Source of the DNA: Bordetella genomosp. 11
GTDB taxonomy: Bacteria > Pseudomonadota > Gammaproteobacteria > Burkholderiales > Burkholderiaceae_B
DNA length: 64,000 bases
Assembly (NCBI RefSeq): GCF_002261215.1
Contig: NZ_NEVS01000004.1
Location: 2,604,001 to 2,668,000 of the forward strand
Direction: 5' to 3'
A model generated the notes under the pieces. The model made no database searches. It was not told where the DNA came from and saw only the letters and a program-made list of their open reading frames with translations. The stretch's first letter is position 1. The number at the start of each line of letters is the position of its first letter. The position numbers were made by a program, and so were the translations under genes. This document shows positions 35,425 through 44,608 of this stretch, in pieces.

Positions 35425-35486
35425 TTTGGGCAACAACGGTTGGCAACAACGCAGTTTCGTTGGCAACAACGGTTGGCAGTACGCGG
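35425..35486 (+). repeat. Imperfect tandem repeats in the L31 leader
   Basis: TTGGCAACAACG-like units recur about 3.5 times: TTTGGGCAACAACGG (35425), TTGGCAACAACGC (35440), TTGGCAACAACGG (35460) and a diverged TTGGCAGTACGCGG (35473). The core GTTGGCAAC is itself a palindrome around one base. They lie 80-140 nt before the rpmE2 start and could be regulator sites or leader RNA structure. Confidence 0.6.
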
Positions 35487-35565
35487 TGGCGACACCGCGC
35501 AGGCAAGACCGGCCAAGGTATGCACGAATGGCGGCCACAGGCGACCCGCACTCCTAGGAAAATCC

Positions 35566-35832
35566 ATGAAACAGAATACTCATCCTGAATACCGCCAAGT
35601 GGTGTTCATGGACGTCCAGACGGGCGACAAGTTCATTATCGGTTCCACCATCAATACGCGTGAAACCATCGATGTGGACGGCACGACCTACCCGCTGTTC
35701 AAGTGCGACGTGACGTCCAAGTCGCATCCGTTCTACACCGGTGCGCAGACCCGCATCGTCGAGACCGGCCGCGTGGAAAAATTCCGCGCCCGTTTCGCCC
35801 GCACCACGGGTGCCGCCAAGTCGGCCTCCTGA
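35566..35832 (+). CDS. rpmE2: 50S ribosomal protein L31, type B
   Basis: An 88-aa ribosomal protein with the type B layout: MKQNTHPEYRQVVFMD, IIGSTINTRETI, YPLFKCDVTSKSHPFYTG and a basic tail. It has one Cys and lacks the CxxC zinc motif of type A L31, so it is zinc-independent. In many bacteria this form is induced under zinc limitation by Zur. Here I see no clear Zur box but a repeated motif in the leader. The ATG at 35566 has TAGGAAAA upstream. Confidence 0.95.
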   Translation: MKQNTHPEYRQVVFMDVQTGDKFIIGSTINTRETIDVDGTTYPLFKCDVTSKSHPFYTGAQTRIVETGRVEKFRARFARTTGAAKSAS

Positions 35833-35856
35833 TCGCCGGCACAGCGCGCGCACGAA

Positions 35857-35884
35857 GAAAGCAGCCTGCGGGCTGCTTTTTTTT
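35857..35884 (+). terminator. Rho-independent terminator of rpmE2
   Basis: GCAGCC and GGCTGC (extended by AAA/TTT) form the stem around TGCG, followed by eight T residues. It ends 52 nt after the L31 stop. Confidence 0.92.
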
Positions 35885-35983
35885 GCCGGCAGCAAGCGCC
35901 CCGACCGGCGCCGCGCGTTTTTTTCTTACGCTCGATCATTCCCAGACAGAAACGACGGTCATCTATCCGGTACAGTACGCCCC

Positions 35984-37720
35984 GTGTCCCCCTTATCCCG
36001 CACTACCCCCGCCCGGCTGACCGCGCCGGCAACCGTCAAACTGCCCCGGCTGGCATTGCTGGGGCTGGCGGTCGCCTATATCGTGTTCGGCCTGTTCATG
36101 CGGGATCCGTGGAAAACGGACGACGTGGTGGGACTGGCGACGATGCTCACCGCGGTGCGCGACGGCGGCCATACCTGGATGCTGCCGCAGGTCGGCGTCC
36201 TGGCGCATGCCGAGGAAGGCCCTCTTATCACGTGGGTGGGCGCCGCATCGATGTGGCTGTTCGGCCCGATCATGGGCGATATCACCGCGGGACGGCTGCC
36301 GAACCTGCTGTGGTTCTTCATTACCACCGCATCCCTGTGGTACGGCACCTACCTGCTGGGCCGCCGTCCGGAGGCCCAGCCGCTGGCCCTGCCCTTCGGC
36401 GGCGAACCGACGGTGCGCGACTACGGGCGTATGCTCGCCGACGCGGCGCTGCTGCTCCTGCTGGCGACGGTGGGCATTCTGCAGCGAGTACACGAAACCT
36501 CCGAAATTCCCGCCATCATGGCGACACAGGCCGCCGCCTTTTATTCGCTGGCGCGCATGCTGGACCGCCCACGCGTGGGCGCGGTCAGCCTGGGCGTGGC
36601 ATTGGCCGCCAGCTTCCTCGTGCGCGGCTGGGTCGGCGCCCTGCCCATCATGCTGGGCTGCCTGCTGGCCTTCCATCCCAAGAGCGGCCTGTGGGTCCGG
36701 CGCCGCTGGCTGCTGCTGGCCGCCGCGCTGTGCGCCGCGATCATGCTGGCGTGGTGGATACCTGCCTCGTTGACCAGCGAATACTGGATCCGCAACTGGA
36801 AGCTCTGGAATATCGATAACTACGCGCTGCCGGAAGTCGGCGACCTGCTGCGCACGCTACGCGACCTTCCCTGGTACCTGTGGCCCACCTGGCCGCTTGC
36901 CATCCTGGCCCTATCGCGCTGGTGGGCATGGCGCTACGCCCCCCACGTCTGGCTGCCGGTGGCCATGCTGGTCTGCCCGCTGATCCTAATCGCGTTCACG
37001 GACGAGCCTTCCGAAGGCGAATTCATCCTGCTGGTCCTGCCCTGCGCCTGCCTGGCCGCGTTTTCGCTGCCCACCCTGCGGCGGGCCGTGGTCAATACGC
37101 TGGACTGGTTCGCGGTCATGTGTTTTTCGCTGACCGCGGCCACGGTCTGGCTGGGATGGATCGCGCTGAATTTCGGTTTCCCCGCCAAAATCGCCCGCAA
37201 CATCCAGCGCCAGACCACCGGCTATGTGCCGGAAATCTCCTGGCTCGCCGTGGCGCTGGCCCTGGCCGTCACGGTGGGCTGGATCGTCCTGGTGGCATGG
37301 CGGCTGCGCGTGCGGCCGACCGCGCTGTGGCGCGGCACGGTCATGTCGGCGGCCGGACTCGCCGCCACCTGGATCCTGCTGGTCCTGCTGTGGCAGCCGC
37401 CCGTGGACTACGCGCGCAGCTATCGCAAGGTCTCCGGCGAACTGGCCGCGGCGCTGGCGCAGAATATGCGGCCGGGCGAGTGCGTGCGCGGGCTCGGACT
37501 GGGCAGCGGCCAGCGCGCATCCTTCCTGGTCTTCAACGACCTGAACTTCCCCTATGACAACCGCTGCACGCTGATTTTGCAGCAGACCTCGCGCAGCAGC
37601 CTGCGGGACGGGACGGCCGCCTACAGCGATGGCGCGGATGTGCTGTGGCAGGGCGGACGCCTGTCGGATCGCAGCGAAGTCTTCCGCCTCTTGCGCGTTC
37701 CCCCCACCACCCCGCGATGA
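35984..37720 (+). CDS. ArnT-like glycosyltransferase family integral membrane protein
   Basis: A 578-aa protein with about ten or more membrane segments. It resembles the GT83/ArnT and PMT group that moves sugars from polyprenyl phosphate carriers onto lipids or proteins at the periplasmic face. The first periplasmic loop carries the acidic pair in DPWKTDDVVG, with RLPNLLWFFITTASLW following. A soluble C-terminal part is short. The start is probably GTG at 35984 (MSPLSRTTPARL); no ribosome site precedes it, and a TACAGT hexamer at 35971-35976 leaves open a leaderless transcript. It is coupled to the MATE gene by ATGA. Confidence 0.8.
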   Translation: MSPLSRTTPARLTAPATVKLPRLALLGLAVAYIVFGLFMRDPWKTDDVVGLATMLTAVRDGGHTWMLPQVGVLAHAEEGPLITWVGAASMWLFGPIMGDITAGRLPNLLWFFITTASLWYGTYLLGRRPEAQPLALPFGGEPTVRDYGRMLADAALLLLLATVGILQRVHETSEIPAIMATQAAAFYSLARMLDRPRVGAVSLGVALAASFLVRGWVGALPIMLGCLLAFHPKSGLWVRRRWLLLAAALCAAIMLAWWIPASLTSEYWIRNWKLWNIDNYALPEVGDLLRTLRDLPWYLWPTWPLAILALSRWWAWRYAPHVWLPVAMLVCPLILIAFTDEPSEGEFILLVLPCACLAAFSLPTLRRAVVNTLDWFAVMCFSLTAATVWLGWIALNFGFPAKIARNIQRQTTGYVPEISWLAVALALAVTVGWIVLVAWRLRVRPTALWRGTVMSAAGLAATWILLVLLWQPPVDYARSYRKVSGELAAALAQNMRPGECVRGLGLGSGQRASFLVFNDLNFPYDNRCTLILQQTSRSSLRDGTAAYSDGADVLWQGGRLSDRSEVFRLLRVPPTTPR

Positions 37721-39117
37721 CGCAAACGCTGCCCACCGAAGCCCCTTTCGGGGCCTCCGTGCGCGCCATCGCGCGCCAGGCCTGGCCGGTCCTCATCAGC
37801 CAGTGGGCGGGCATCGCCTTCGGCGTCCTGGATACCGCCATGACGGGCCACGCCAGCCCGGACGACCTGGCCGCCATGTCGCTGTCGGCTTCCGTCTACA
37901 TTACCGTGTTCGTCGGGCTGATGGGCGTGATCCATGCGCTGATTCCCATCGTTGCCCAGCACTTCGGCGCGGGTCGCATGCGCGATGTCGGCGCGATGTG
38001 GGGCCAGGGCGTGTGGCTGGCCATCGGCCTGTCCGCGATAGGCGGCGCGCTGATGCTGTTTCCCGATGCGTGGCTGTCGATGTCGGGCAACGTCGCCCCC
38101 GACGTGCGCGCCCGCGTGGCCGGCTACCTGCAGGCGCTGACGCTGGCATTGCCGGCGGCGCTGGTGTTCCGCACGATCTATGCGCTGGGCACCGCCGTAT
38201 CGCGCCCCAAGCTGGTGATGGGAATCAACCTGGTCGCGGTGCTGTTCAAGGCCGTGTTCAACTGGCTGTTCATCTACGGCAAGCTGGGCCTGCCCGCCAT
38301 GGGCGCGACCGGTGCCGGCCTGTCGAGCGCCGTCGTATCGTGGATGAGCCTGGGCGCCGGCCTATGGATCCTGCGCCACGACAAGTACTACGCGCGCTTC
38401 AAGCTGCGCCTGGGCCGCCCGGACTGGACCGCGCAAAAGGAATTGCTGCGGCTGGGCCTGCCCATGGGCGGCTCCTACCTGGTGGAAGTCTGCGCCTTCA
38501 CCTTCATGGCGCTGCTGGTGGCGCGCGAAGGCACATTCGTGATCGGCGGACACCAGATCATGTCCAACCTGGCCGCGCTGTGCTACATGATGCCGATGGC
38601 GATCGGCGTGGCCAGCGCTTCCCTGACCGCGCAGGCCATCGGCGCGGGCCGGCCGGTACAGGCTCACCGCATGGGCATGGCCGGCCTGGCCCTGGGCCTG
38701 CTGGGCGCCACCTTCACCGCCTGCCTGCTATGGGTGGGCAAGCCGCTGATCCTGCGCGCCTACACCGACAATATGGAAGTCGCCGCCGTGGCCGCGACCC
38801 TTTTGCAGGTCATTCCGCTGTTCCACCTGTGCGACGCGATGCAGTGCATCAACTCCTATCTGCTGCGCGCATACAAGGTCGCGGTGGTCCCGCTGGTGCT
38901 GCAGGTGGCCGCACTGGGTTTGTTCGGCCTGGGCGGCGGATGGCTCTTCGGCTTCGGGCCCGCGCGCGGCCATCTGGATGCGCTGCGCACCCTGCTGCTG
39001 CCGGGCTCGCCCGTGGGCGCGGGCACGATGTGGCTCATGGCGATCTTCGGCCTGGGCCTTTCGGCCACGCTGCTGCATGCCTGGTACCGGCGCATCGTTC
39101 GCGCCAGCCTGGCGTAG
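37717..39117 (+). CDS. MATE-family efflux transporter
   Basis: A 466-aa inner-membrane exporter with 12 predicted segments and the internal duplication of MATE proteins. Landmarks are WPVLISQWAGIAFGVLDTAMTGH, split as WPVLISQWAGIAF and GVLDTAMTGH, with MGVIHALIPIVAQHFGAGR and, in the second half, QIMSNLAALCYMMPMAIGVA. NorM-type members export cationic drugs against Na+ or H+. The ATG overlaps the glycosyltransferase stop. A lipid-linked sugar flippase role, suggested by that neighbour, is possible but speculative. Confidence 0.86.
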   Translation: MTQTLPTEAPFGASVRAIARQAWPVLISQWAGIAFGVLDTAMTGHASPDDLAAMSLSASVYITVFVGLMGVIHALIPIVAQHFGAGRMRDVGAMWGQGVWLAIGLSAIGGALMLFPDAWLSMSGNVAPDVRARVAGYLQALTLALPAALVFRTIYALGTAVSRPKLVMGINLVAVLFKAVFNWLFIYGKLGLPAMGATGAGLSSAVVSWMSLGAGLWILRHDKYYARFKLRLGRPDWTAQKELLRLGLPMGGSYLVEVCAFTFMALLVAREGTFVIGGHQIMSNLAALCYMMPMAIGVASASLTAQAIGAGRPVQAHRMGMAGLALGLLGATFTACLLWVGKPLILRAYTDNMEVAAVAATLLQVIPLFHLCDAMQCINSYLLRAYKVAVVPLVLQVAALGLFGLGGGWLFGFGPARGHLDALRTLLLPGSPVGAGTMWLMAIFGLGLSATLLHAWYRRIVRASLA

Positions 39118-39136
39118 CCGCGCAGGCGCCGCGCCG

Positions 39137-40447
39137 CTACTTCGGCCGCTTGTCGACCACCCTGCGGGCCTTGCCGGTCAGGGTCCGCTCGACCTGACCG
39201 CATTCGAGCACCCGTACCGCCGCGCTGACGCCAATGTGCGCCTTGACCGCCTGGGCCAGCTGGCCGGCCAGCGCGGCGCGCGCTTCGTCGGCCATGCCTT
39301 CCAGTTCGGGCCTGGGTTCGGCGAGGATCTCCAGTTCGTCCAGGGCCCCGGCGCGTGTCAGCACCAATTGGTAGTGCGGCGCCAATTGGCCGGTTTTCAG
39401 CACAAGCTCCTCTACCTGGGTGGGGAACAGGTTCACGCCACGCACGATAAGCATGTCATCGCTGCGGCCCGTGATCTTGCCCATGCGCCGCATGCTGCGC
39501 GCGGTGGGCGGGAGCAATCGCGTCAGATCCCGCGTGCGGTAGCGAATGACCGGCATGGCCTGTTTGGTAAGCGAAGTGAAAACCAGCTCGCCGGGCTCGC
39601 CATCGGCCACCGGCAAGCCGCTGTCCGGATCGACGATCTCGGGATAGAAATGATCTTCCCAGATGACCGGTCCATCCTTGGCTTCCACGCATTCGTTGGC
39701 CACGCCCGGCCCCATGACCTCGGACAGTCCGTAGATATCCACCGCGTCGATGCCGGCACGTGCCTCCAGCTCTTCGCGCAGCCTGCCCGTCCACGGCTCC
39801 GCGCCAAAGATACCGATGCGCAAGGAGGATGCGCGCGGGTCCATGCCCTGCCGGTCCATTTCCTCGAGGATGTTGCAGAAGTACGAGGGCGTCACCATGA
39901 TGATGTCCGGCCGGAAATCCTGGATCAGCTGGACCTGTTTTTCCGTCTGTCCGCCGGACATCGGGATGACCGTGCAGCCCAGCCGCTCGGCGCCATAATG
40001 CGCGCCCAGGCCGCCGGTGAACAACCCATAGCCATAGGCGATGTGCACGATGTCGCCCGGCCTGCCCCCCGATGCGTGGATCGACCGTGCCACCAGGCCG
40101 GCCCAGTTATCCAGGTCCTCGCGGGTATAGCCCACCACGGTCGGCTTGCCGGTAGTGCCGCTGGACGCATGCACGCGCGCTATCTGTTCGCGTGGCACGG
40201 CGAACATGCCGAAGGGATAGTTGTCGCGCAGATCCTGCTTGGAGGTGAAGGGAAACCTGGCCAGGTCGGCCAGCTGCCTGAGATCCGTGGGGTGCACGCC
40301 CGCCGCGTCGAAGGCCTGGCGGTAGTGCGGCACATTCGCATACGCATGCGCGAGCGTCCATTGCAGGCGCCGCAACTGCAGCGCCTCGATTTCGTCGCGG
40401 CTGGCATGTTCGATGGGATCCAGTCCCGGCTTGCTTGGCGTGGCCAT
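39137..40447 (-). CDS. paaK: Phenylacetate-CoA ligase
   Basis: PaaK activates phenylacetate with ATP and CoA, the first step of the pathway. The 436-aa AMP-forming ligase shows the phosphate loop SSGTTGKPTVVGYT, YGYGLFTGGLGAHYG, FGAEPW and the GRSDDMLIVRGVNLFPTQVE hinge region. I chose the ATG at 40445-40447, where homology begins. It is the most distal gene of the minus-strand paa run and follows paaI by about 70 nt. Short length (about 436 aa) is normal for PaaK. Confidence 0.94.
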   Translation of the reverse strand: MATPSKPGLDPIEHASRDEIEALQLRRLQWTLAHAYANVPHYRQAFDAAGVHPTDLRQLADLARFPFTSKQDLRDNYPFGMFAVPREQIARVHASSGTTGKPTVVGYTREDLDNWAGLVARSIHASGGRPGDIVHIAYGYGLFTGGLGAHYGAERLGCTVIPMSGGQTEKQVQLIQDFRPDIIMVTPSYFCNILEEMDRQGMDPRASSLRIGIFGAEPWTGRLREELEARAGIDAVDIYGLSEVMGPGVANECVEAKDGPVIWEDHFYPEIVDPDSGLPVADGEPGELVFTSLTKQAMPVIRYRTRDLTRLLPPTARSMRRMGKITGRSDDMLIVRGVNLFPTQVEELVLKTGQLAPHYQLVLTRAGALDELEILAEPRPELEGMADEARAALAGQLAQAVKAHIGVSAAVRVLECGQVERTLTGKARRVVDKRPK

Positions 40448-40517
40448 GATGATGTCTCCGATTCTTTTATGCCGCGCGGCCGGTATCCGGCGGCCGCGTC
40501 GTCCTGCCCCCGGCGCC

Positions 40518-40991
40518 TCAATCGCCGAGGATCTGCCCCTTGATGCGATACGAGCGGCCGCGGAACAACGCCACCGCCTGGCCATCCTGGTTGGTGACGG
40601 TCACGTCATAGACGCCCGTGCGGCCGGCCAGCGATCGCTCGCGCGCCGTCGCGGTCAGCACATCGCCCTCGCGGGCCGGCGCCAGGAAATCGATGGTGCA
40701 GCCCGACGCCACGGTACTGACATTGCGTGAATTGCAGGCGAAGGCGAAGGCACTGTCCGCCAGCGAGAAAATGAAGCCGCCGTGGCAGGTGCGATGTCCA
40801 TTCAGCATGTCCGACCGCACGGGCATTGTCAGGCTGGCATGGCCGGGGCCGACATCGGCCAGGCGCATGCCCAGCGCCTGGCTGGCGGCATCGGCCGCGT
40901 ACATGGCGCCCGCCACCGCGCGTGCCAGCGCGGCGGGATCGGCCGGGTCGGCGGGCGTGGATGCGGGCATGGTGCGCGAGTCGTCCATCAT
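40518..40991 (-). CDS. paaI: Phenylacetyl-CoA-pathway thioesterase PaaI
   Basis: PaaI hydrolyses dead-end ring-hydroxylated phenylacetyl-CoA derivatives, freeing CoA. The 157-aa hot-dog fold protein has the active-site motif NGHRTCHGGFIFSLADSAF and the later TIDFLAPAREGD. Start ATG at 40989-40991 overlaps the paaG stop; an ATG 3 nt on is equivalent. The position between paaG and paaK is as in other betaproteobacteria. Confidence 0.92.
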   Translation of the reverse strand: MMDDSRTMPASTPADPADPAALARAVAGAMYAADAASQALGMRLADVGPGHASLTMPVRSDMLNGHRTCHGGFIFSLADSAFAFACNSRNVSTVASGCTIDFLAPAREGDVLTATARERSLAGRTGVYDVTVTNQDGQAVALFRGRSYRIKGQILGD

Positions 40992-41782
40992 CGTCCCTGG
41001 AAGCGTGGTTCGCGTTTTTCCAGGAAGGCCGCCACGCCCTCGGCGTAGTCCTGGCTACGGCCCAGTTCGCGCATCATTTGCACCTCCAGCGCAAGCTGTT
41101 CGTCCAGGGTATGGTCCATGCTGGCCAGCAGCGCGCGCTTGGTATATGCCAGGCCTTTGGTGGGGGCGGCGGCGAAATGCCGGCACAGGGTTTCGAGCGT
41201 GGCGTCGAAGGCATCGTCGGCGACACATTGCCAGATCAGCCCCCATTGCTCCGCCTGGCGCGCGTCGATCCGTTCGCCCAGCATGGCCATGCCCATGGCC
41301 CGCGCCCGTCCGACCAACCGCGGCAGGACATAGGTGCCGCCGGTATCCGGGATCAATCCCAAGCGGCAAAACACTTCGATGAAGCTGGCGGACTCTTTGG
41401 CGATGACGATATCGCCAGCCAGCGCCAGATTGGCGCCGGCGCCCGCCGCGACACCGTTCACGCCGACGACCACCGGCAGCGGCAACGCGTGCAGCCGCCG
41501 CACCAGGGGCGCATAGTATTTTTCGACGGTCTCGCCCAGGTCCACTTGCGGGGCGCCGGGCGCGGGACGGCGTTCGCTCAGATCCTGGCCGGCGCAGAAG
41601 CCGCGCCCCGCCCCGGTAATCAGCAGGACCCGGGCGGACGCGCTCTCTACCTGGTCCAGCGCGCTGGCCACCTCGCCATGCATGCGCGCGGTGAAGCAAT
41701 TGAGCTTGTCGGGGCGGTTCAAGGTGAGGCGGGCGATGCCGTCCTGCAGCGTGAACTGGATGTCTTCGTACGATGTCGTCAT
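40988..41782 (-). CDS. paaG: 1,2-epoxyphenylacetyl-CoA isomerase
   Basis: PaaG isomerises ring-1,2-epoxyphenylacetyl-CoA to the seven-membered oxepin-CoA. The 264-aa crotonase-fold protein shows the oxyanion-hole segments GAGRGFCAGQDLSER and NGVAAGAGANLALAGD, and SFIEVFCRLGLIPDTGGTYVLPR (split: SFIEVFCRLGL, IPDTGGTYVLPR) with the catalytic Asp. Its stop overlaps paaI, so the two are translationally coupled. Among crotonases the DTGGTY motif and context identify PaaG over PaaF. Confidence 0.93.
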   Translation of the reverse strand: MTTSYEDIQFTLQDGIARLTLNRPDKLNCFTARMHGEVASALDQVESASARVLLITGAGRGFCAGQDLSERRPAPGAPQVDLGETVEKYYAPLVRRLHALPLPVVVGVNGVAAGAGANLALAGDIVIAKESASFIEVFCRLGLIPDTGGTYVLPRLVGRARAMGMAMLGERIDARQAEQWGLIWQCVADDAFDATLETLCRHFAAAPTKGLAYTKRALLASMDHTLDEQLALEVQMMRELGRSQDYAEGVAAFLEKREPRFQGR

Positions 41783-41824
41783 GATGCGGACGGTCCTTGG
41801 GTTCGCGGAATCGGATCCGCGGTA

Positions 41825-43489
41825 TCAGATATGCCAGCGGGCCTGCACGACCCTGAAGCGGTTCGCCACATACGCGCTGTCGCACAGCGATGCATTTGCC
41901 GCCGGGTTGGCGCCGGTGCCATGGAAATCGCTGAATGCCGCCGATTGATTGACGAACACACCGCCCGTCAGATTAAGCGAAAGCGCCACGCCCGCGTCTT
42001 CCGAAGCATCGCGCACGGCCCGGGCGACCTCCGCATCGGTGGTATAGGCCGACAGCGTCAACGCCCCGTGCTCGCGCGCGCCGTCACGCGCCAGCGCGAT
42101 ACTTTGCGCCGTGCTCTCGGTTTCAACGACAAAGGCGATCGGGCCGAACCATTCCCGCTGAATGGCGGGGTGGCCGGCATCGGCCCGCAGCAGCAGCGGC
42201 GTGCGGATGCGCGCGCCATCGAACTGCGGATGGGTGACGGACCGGCTCTGCGCCAGCACCGGCAGGCCCAGGTCGCGTGCCTCGTCGAGGCGAGCCAGCG
42301 TGGCATCGGCCTGGATGCCGCCCAATAGGTCGGCGGCCTTGGCGTCGTCCGCCGTCAAGGCTTGCAACGCCGCCGCGATGGCACCGGCCACTTCATCGAA
42401 ACTGGCACGCCCCTGCGCCGTGCGGATACCGTCGCGCGGCACATGGATGTTCTGCGGCGCCGTGCACATCTGCCCGCTGTAGAGCGCAAGCGAAACCGCC
42501 AGATTGCGCGCCATGGCCTTCAGGTCGTCCACCGAGTCGACGATGACGGCGTTCACGCCGGATTTCTCGGTGTAGACCTGCGCTTGCCGGACATGCCGTT
42601 CCAGCCATTCGCCGTTCGCCTTGCTGCCGGTGAAATCGACGATTTTCACGTGGGGATCGGTGGCCAGGACCTGTGCCGTGTCATCGCCCGCGGGATGGGG
42701 CGCCAGCAATACCACGTCCGGGTCGTAGCCGGCTTCGGCCAGCGTCTCGCGGGCGATGCGCACGGTTATCGCGAGCGGCAGAATGGCGGTGGGATGCGGC
42801 TTGACGATCACCGTATTGCCGGTCGCCAGGCTGGCGAACAGGCCGGGATAGCTATTCCAGGTAGGAAAAGTGGAGCAACCGATCACCAGCGCGACACCGC
42901 GCGGTACCACGGTGAAATGCTTTTCCATGCGCAGCGGGTCCTGTTTGCCCTGCGGCTTCTCCCAGACGACCTGTTCGGGAATGCGCGCCATCTCGCGCCA
43001 GGCATAGGCCACGGCCTCCAGGCCGCGATCCTGGGCGTGCGGACCGCCCGCCTGGAAAGCCATCAGGTAGCCCTGGCCGGTCGTGTGCTGCACGGCGTGG
43101 GCGATTTCGAAACTGGCCCGGTTCAGACGCTGCAGGATTTCCAGGGATACCCCGGTCCAGGCACGCGGTCCCGCGCGGCGCCACTTCGCCAGCGCGCGCG
43201 CCGACGCCGCCACCGTGGCCTGCGGCGACAGGCGCGGATAGCTGATATGCAGATCGAAACCGAAGGGCGAACGCTCGCCGCCCGCCATCAGTGCCGCACC
43301 GTCTACCTGCAGGGGGAAATCGCCCCCCCGCAGCGCTTCGAAAGCCGCGCGCCCGGCATCGCCGGCGGTCTCGCCGTAATTGCGCGGGCTGGGCGACTCC
43401 GGAAACGGGCTCCAGTATTGACGGCTCTCGGCGGCCCGCACGGCCTGTTCGAGCAGATCGCGATGTCGTTCGAAAAAATCTGTGGTCAC
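41825..43489 (-). CDS. paaN: Phenylacetate degradation aldehyde-dehydrogenase-like protein PaaN
   Basis: PaaN-type proteins oxidise the semialdehyde made when the oxepin ring opens, the job of the dehydrogenase half of PaaZ. The 554-aa product has the aldehyde dehydrogenase body with VIGCSTFPTWNSYPGLF, GNTVIVKPHPTAIL, the Glu-like TEKSGVNAVIV segment and the catalytic Cys in LYSGQMCTAPQNI. The C-terminal MaoC-like hydratase domain of PaaZ (about 680 aa in E. coli) is absent. A separate ring-opening hydratase is then expected, but none is in the window. Confidence 0.9.
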   Translation of the reverse strand: MTTDFFERHRDLLEQAVRAAESRQYWSPFPESPSPRNYGETAGDAGRAAFEALRGGDFPLQVDGAALMAGGERSPFGFDLHISYPRLSPQATVAASARALAKWRRAGPRAWTGVSLEILQRLNRASFEIAHAVQHTTGQGYLMAFQAGGPHAQDRGLEAVAYAWREMARIPEQVVWEKPQGKQDPLRMEKHFTVVPRGVALVIGCSTFPTWNSYPGLFASLATGNTVIVKPHPTAILPLAITVRIARETLAEAGYDPDVVLLAPHPAGDDTAQVLATDPHVKIVDFTGSKANGEWLERHVRQAQVYTEKSGVNAVIVDSVDDLKAMARNLAVSLALYSGQMCTAPQNIHVPRDGIRTAQGRASFDEVAGAIAAALQALTADDAKAADLLGGIQADATLARLDEARDLGLPVLAQSRSVTHPQFDGARIRTPLLLRADAGHPAIQREWFGPIAFVVETESTAQSIALARDGAREHGALTLSAYTTDAEVARAVRDASEDAGVALSLNLTGGVFVNQSAAFSDFHGTGANPAANASLCDSAYVANRFRVVQARWHI

Positions 43490-43520
43490 GGTAGTCTCCT
43501 GCGCGAACGGCCCGCGCCGT

Positions 43521-44597
43521 TCAGTTTTCCTGGTCGAAATCCAGTACCAGCGTGTCGCTGACCGGATAGCTCTGGCAACTCAAGACGAAACCCCGGGCGA
43601 CTTCATAGTCCTCCAGGGCGAAATTCGCATCCATATCCACTTCACCTTCGACCACCTTGCAGCGGCAGGTGGAACAGACTCCGCCCTTGCAGGAATAGGG
43701 AAGCTCGATGCCCTGGGCCAGGGCGGCGTCCAGCACACTGTCGAGGTTCTTGTCGATGGTGAAGCTGCGCCGGTGTCCGTCCTGCACCACCGTCACGCGG
43801 CACTGGGATTGGCCCGCGACGAGGCCCCCCTGGCGCGGCCCGCGCGCCGCGCGCGGCGCGCCGAACAGTTCGAACTTGATGCGCTCGCGCGGGAAACCCA
43901 GGCGCTCCAGCGTGGGAACGACGTCCTCGATCATGGCCTGGGGCCCGCACAGGAAAACGTAATCGATATCCCGCACGCGCAGCCATCGCGTCAGCAGGCT
44001 TTCCACCTTCGCGCCATCCAGGCGTCCGTTGAAAAGTTCGACGTCCTGCGTTTCGCGGCTCATGACGTGACATAGCGAAAAGCGCGTCATGTAGCGGTTC
44101 TTCAAGTCTTCCAGCGCCTCGCGGAAGAGCACCGAAGACGAGGCTCGATTGCCGTAGAACAGCGTGAAGCGGCTGTCGGCCTCGGTGGCCAGCGCGGTCT
44201 TGATCAGCGAATACACCGGCGTGATGCCGCTGCCGACCGCGAACGCCACGTAGTGGCGGGCCTGGCCGGCCGCGAAGTCGACGGTGAATTCGCCGTCCGG
44301 CGGCATCACGTCCAGCACGGTGCCGGCCCGCAGCTCGCGATTGGCCCAGCTGGAGAATGCCCCGTCGTCCACCCGCTTGATCGCGACCTTCAGCGCGCCA
44401 TCCTGCGGCGACGAGCAGATCGAATAGGACCGCCGCAGCTCTTGCTCGCCCACGCGGGTACGCAAGGTCAGGTATTGCCCGGGCCGGAACGCGAAGTCCT
44501 GCGCCAGCGCCGGCGGCAGGTCGAAAGTGAGCACGACCGCATCGCGCGTATCGCGCGCCACGTCGACGACCCTCAAGGAATGGAAGGAACTGGCCAT
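43521..44597 (-). CDS. paaE: Phenylacetyl-CoA epoxidase reductase subunit
   Basis: PaaE passes electrons from NADPH through FAD and a plant-type [2Fe-2S] cluster to the diiron oxygenase PaaABC. The 358-aa product has a FAD domain (PGQYLTLR, RRSYSICSSP), an NAD(P) domain (VGSGITPVYSL, CGPQAMIEDV) and a C-terminal ferredoxin with cluster Cys in CKGGVCSTCRCKV and LSCQSYP. The ATG at 44595-44597 fits the family start. It follows paaD by 11 nt. Confidence 0.95.
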   Translation of the reverse strand: MASSFHSLRVVDVARDTRDAVVLTFDLPPALAQDFAFRPGQYLTLRTRVGEQELRRSYSICSSPQDGALKVAIKRVDDGAFSSWANRELRAGTVLDVMPPDGEFTVDFAAGQARHYVAFAVGSGITPVYSLIKTALATEADSRFTLFYGNRASSSVLFREALEDLKNRYMTRFSLCHVMSRETQDVELFNGRLDGAKVESLLTRWLRVRDIDYVFLCGPQAMIEDVVPTLERLGFPRERIKFELFGAPRAARGPRQGGLVAGQSQCRVTVVQDGHRRSFTIDKNLDSVLDAALAQGIELPYSCKGGVCSTCRCKVVEGEVDMDANFALEDYEVARGFVLSCQSYPVSDTLVLDFDQEN

Positions 44598-44608
44598 GGC
44601 GGGGCGAC

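Noticed and set aside
35425..35486. Short regularly recurring units considered as a CRISPR array
   Set aside because: Units are about 13 nt, imperfect and spaced by 0-7 nt, with no cas gene near. They do not fit a CRISPR repeat-spacer pattern.
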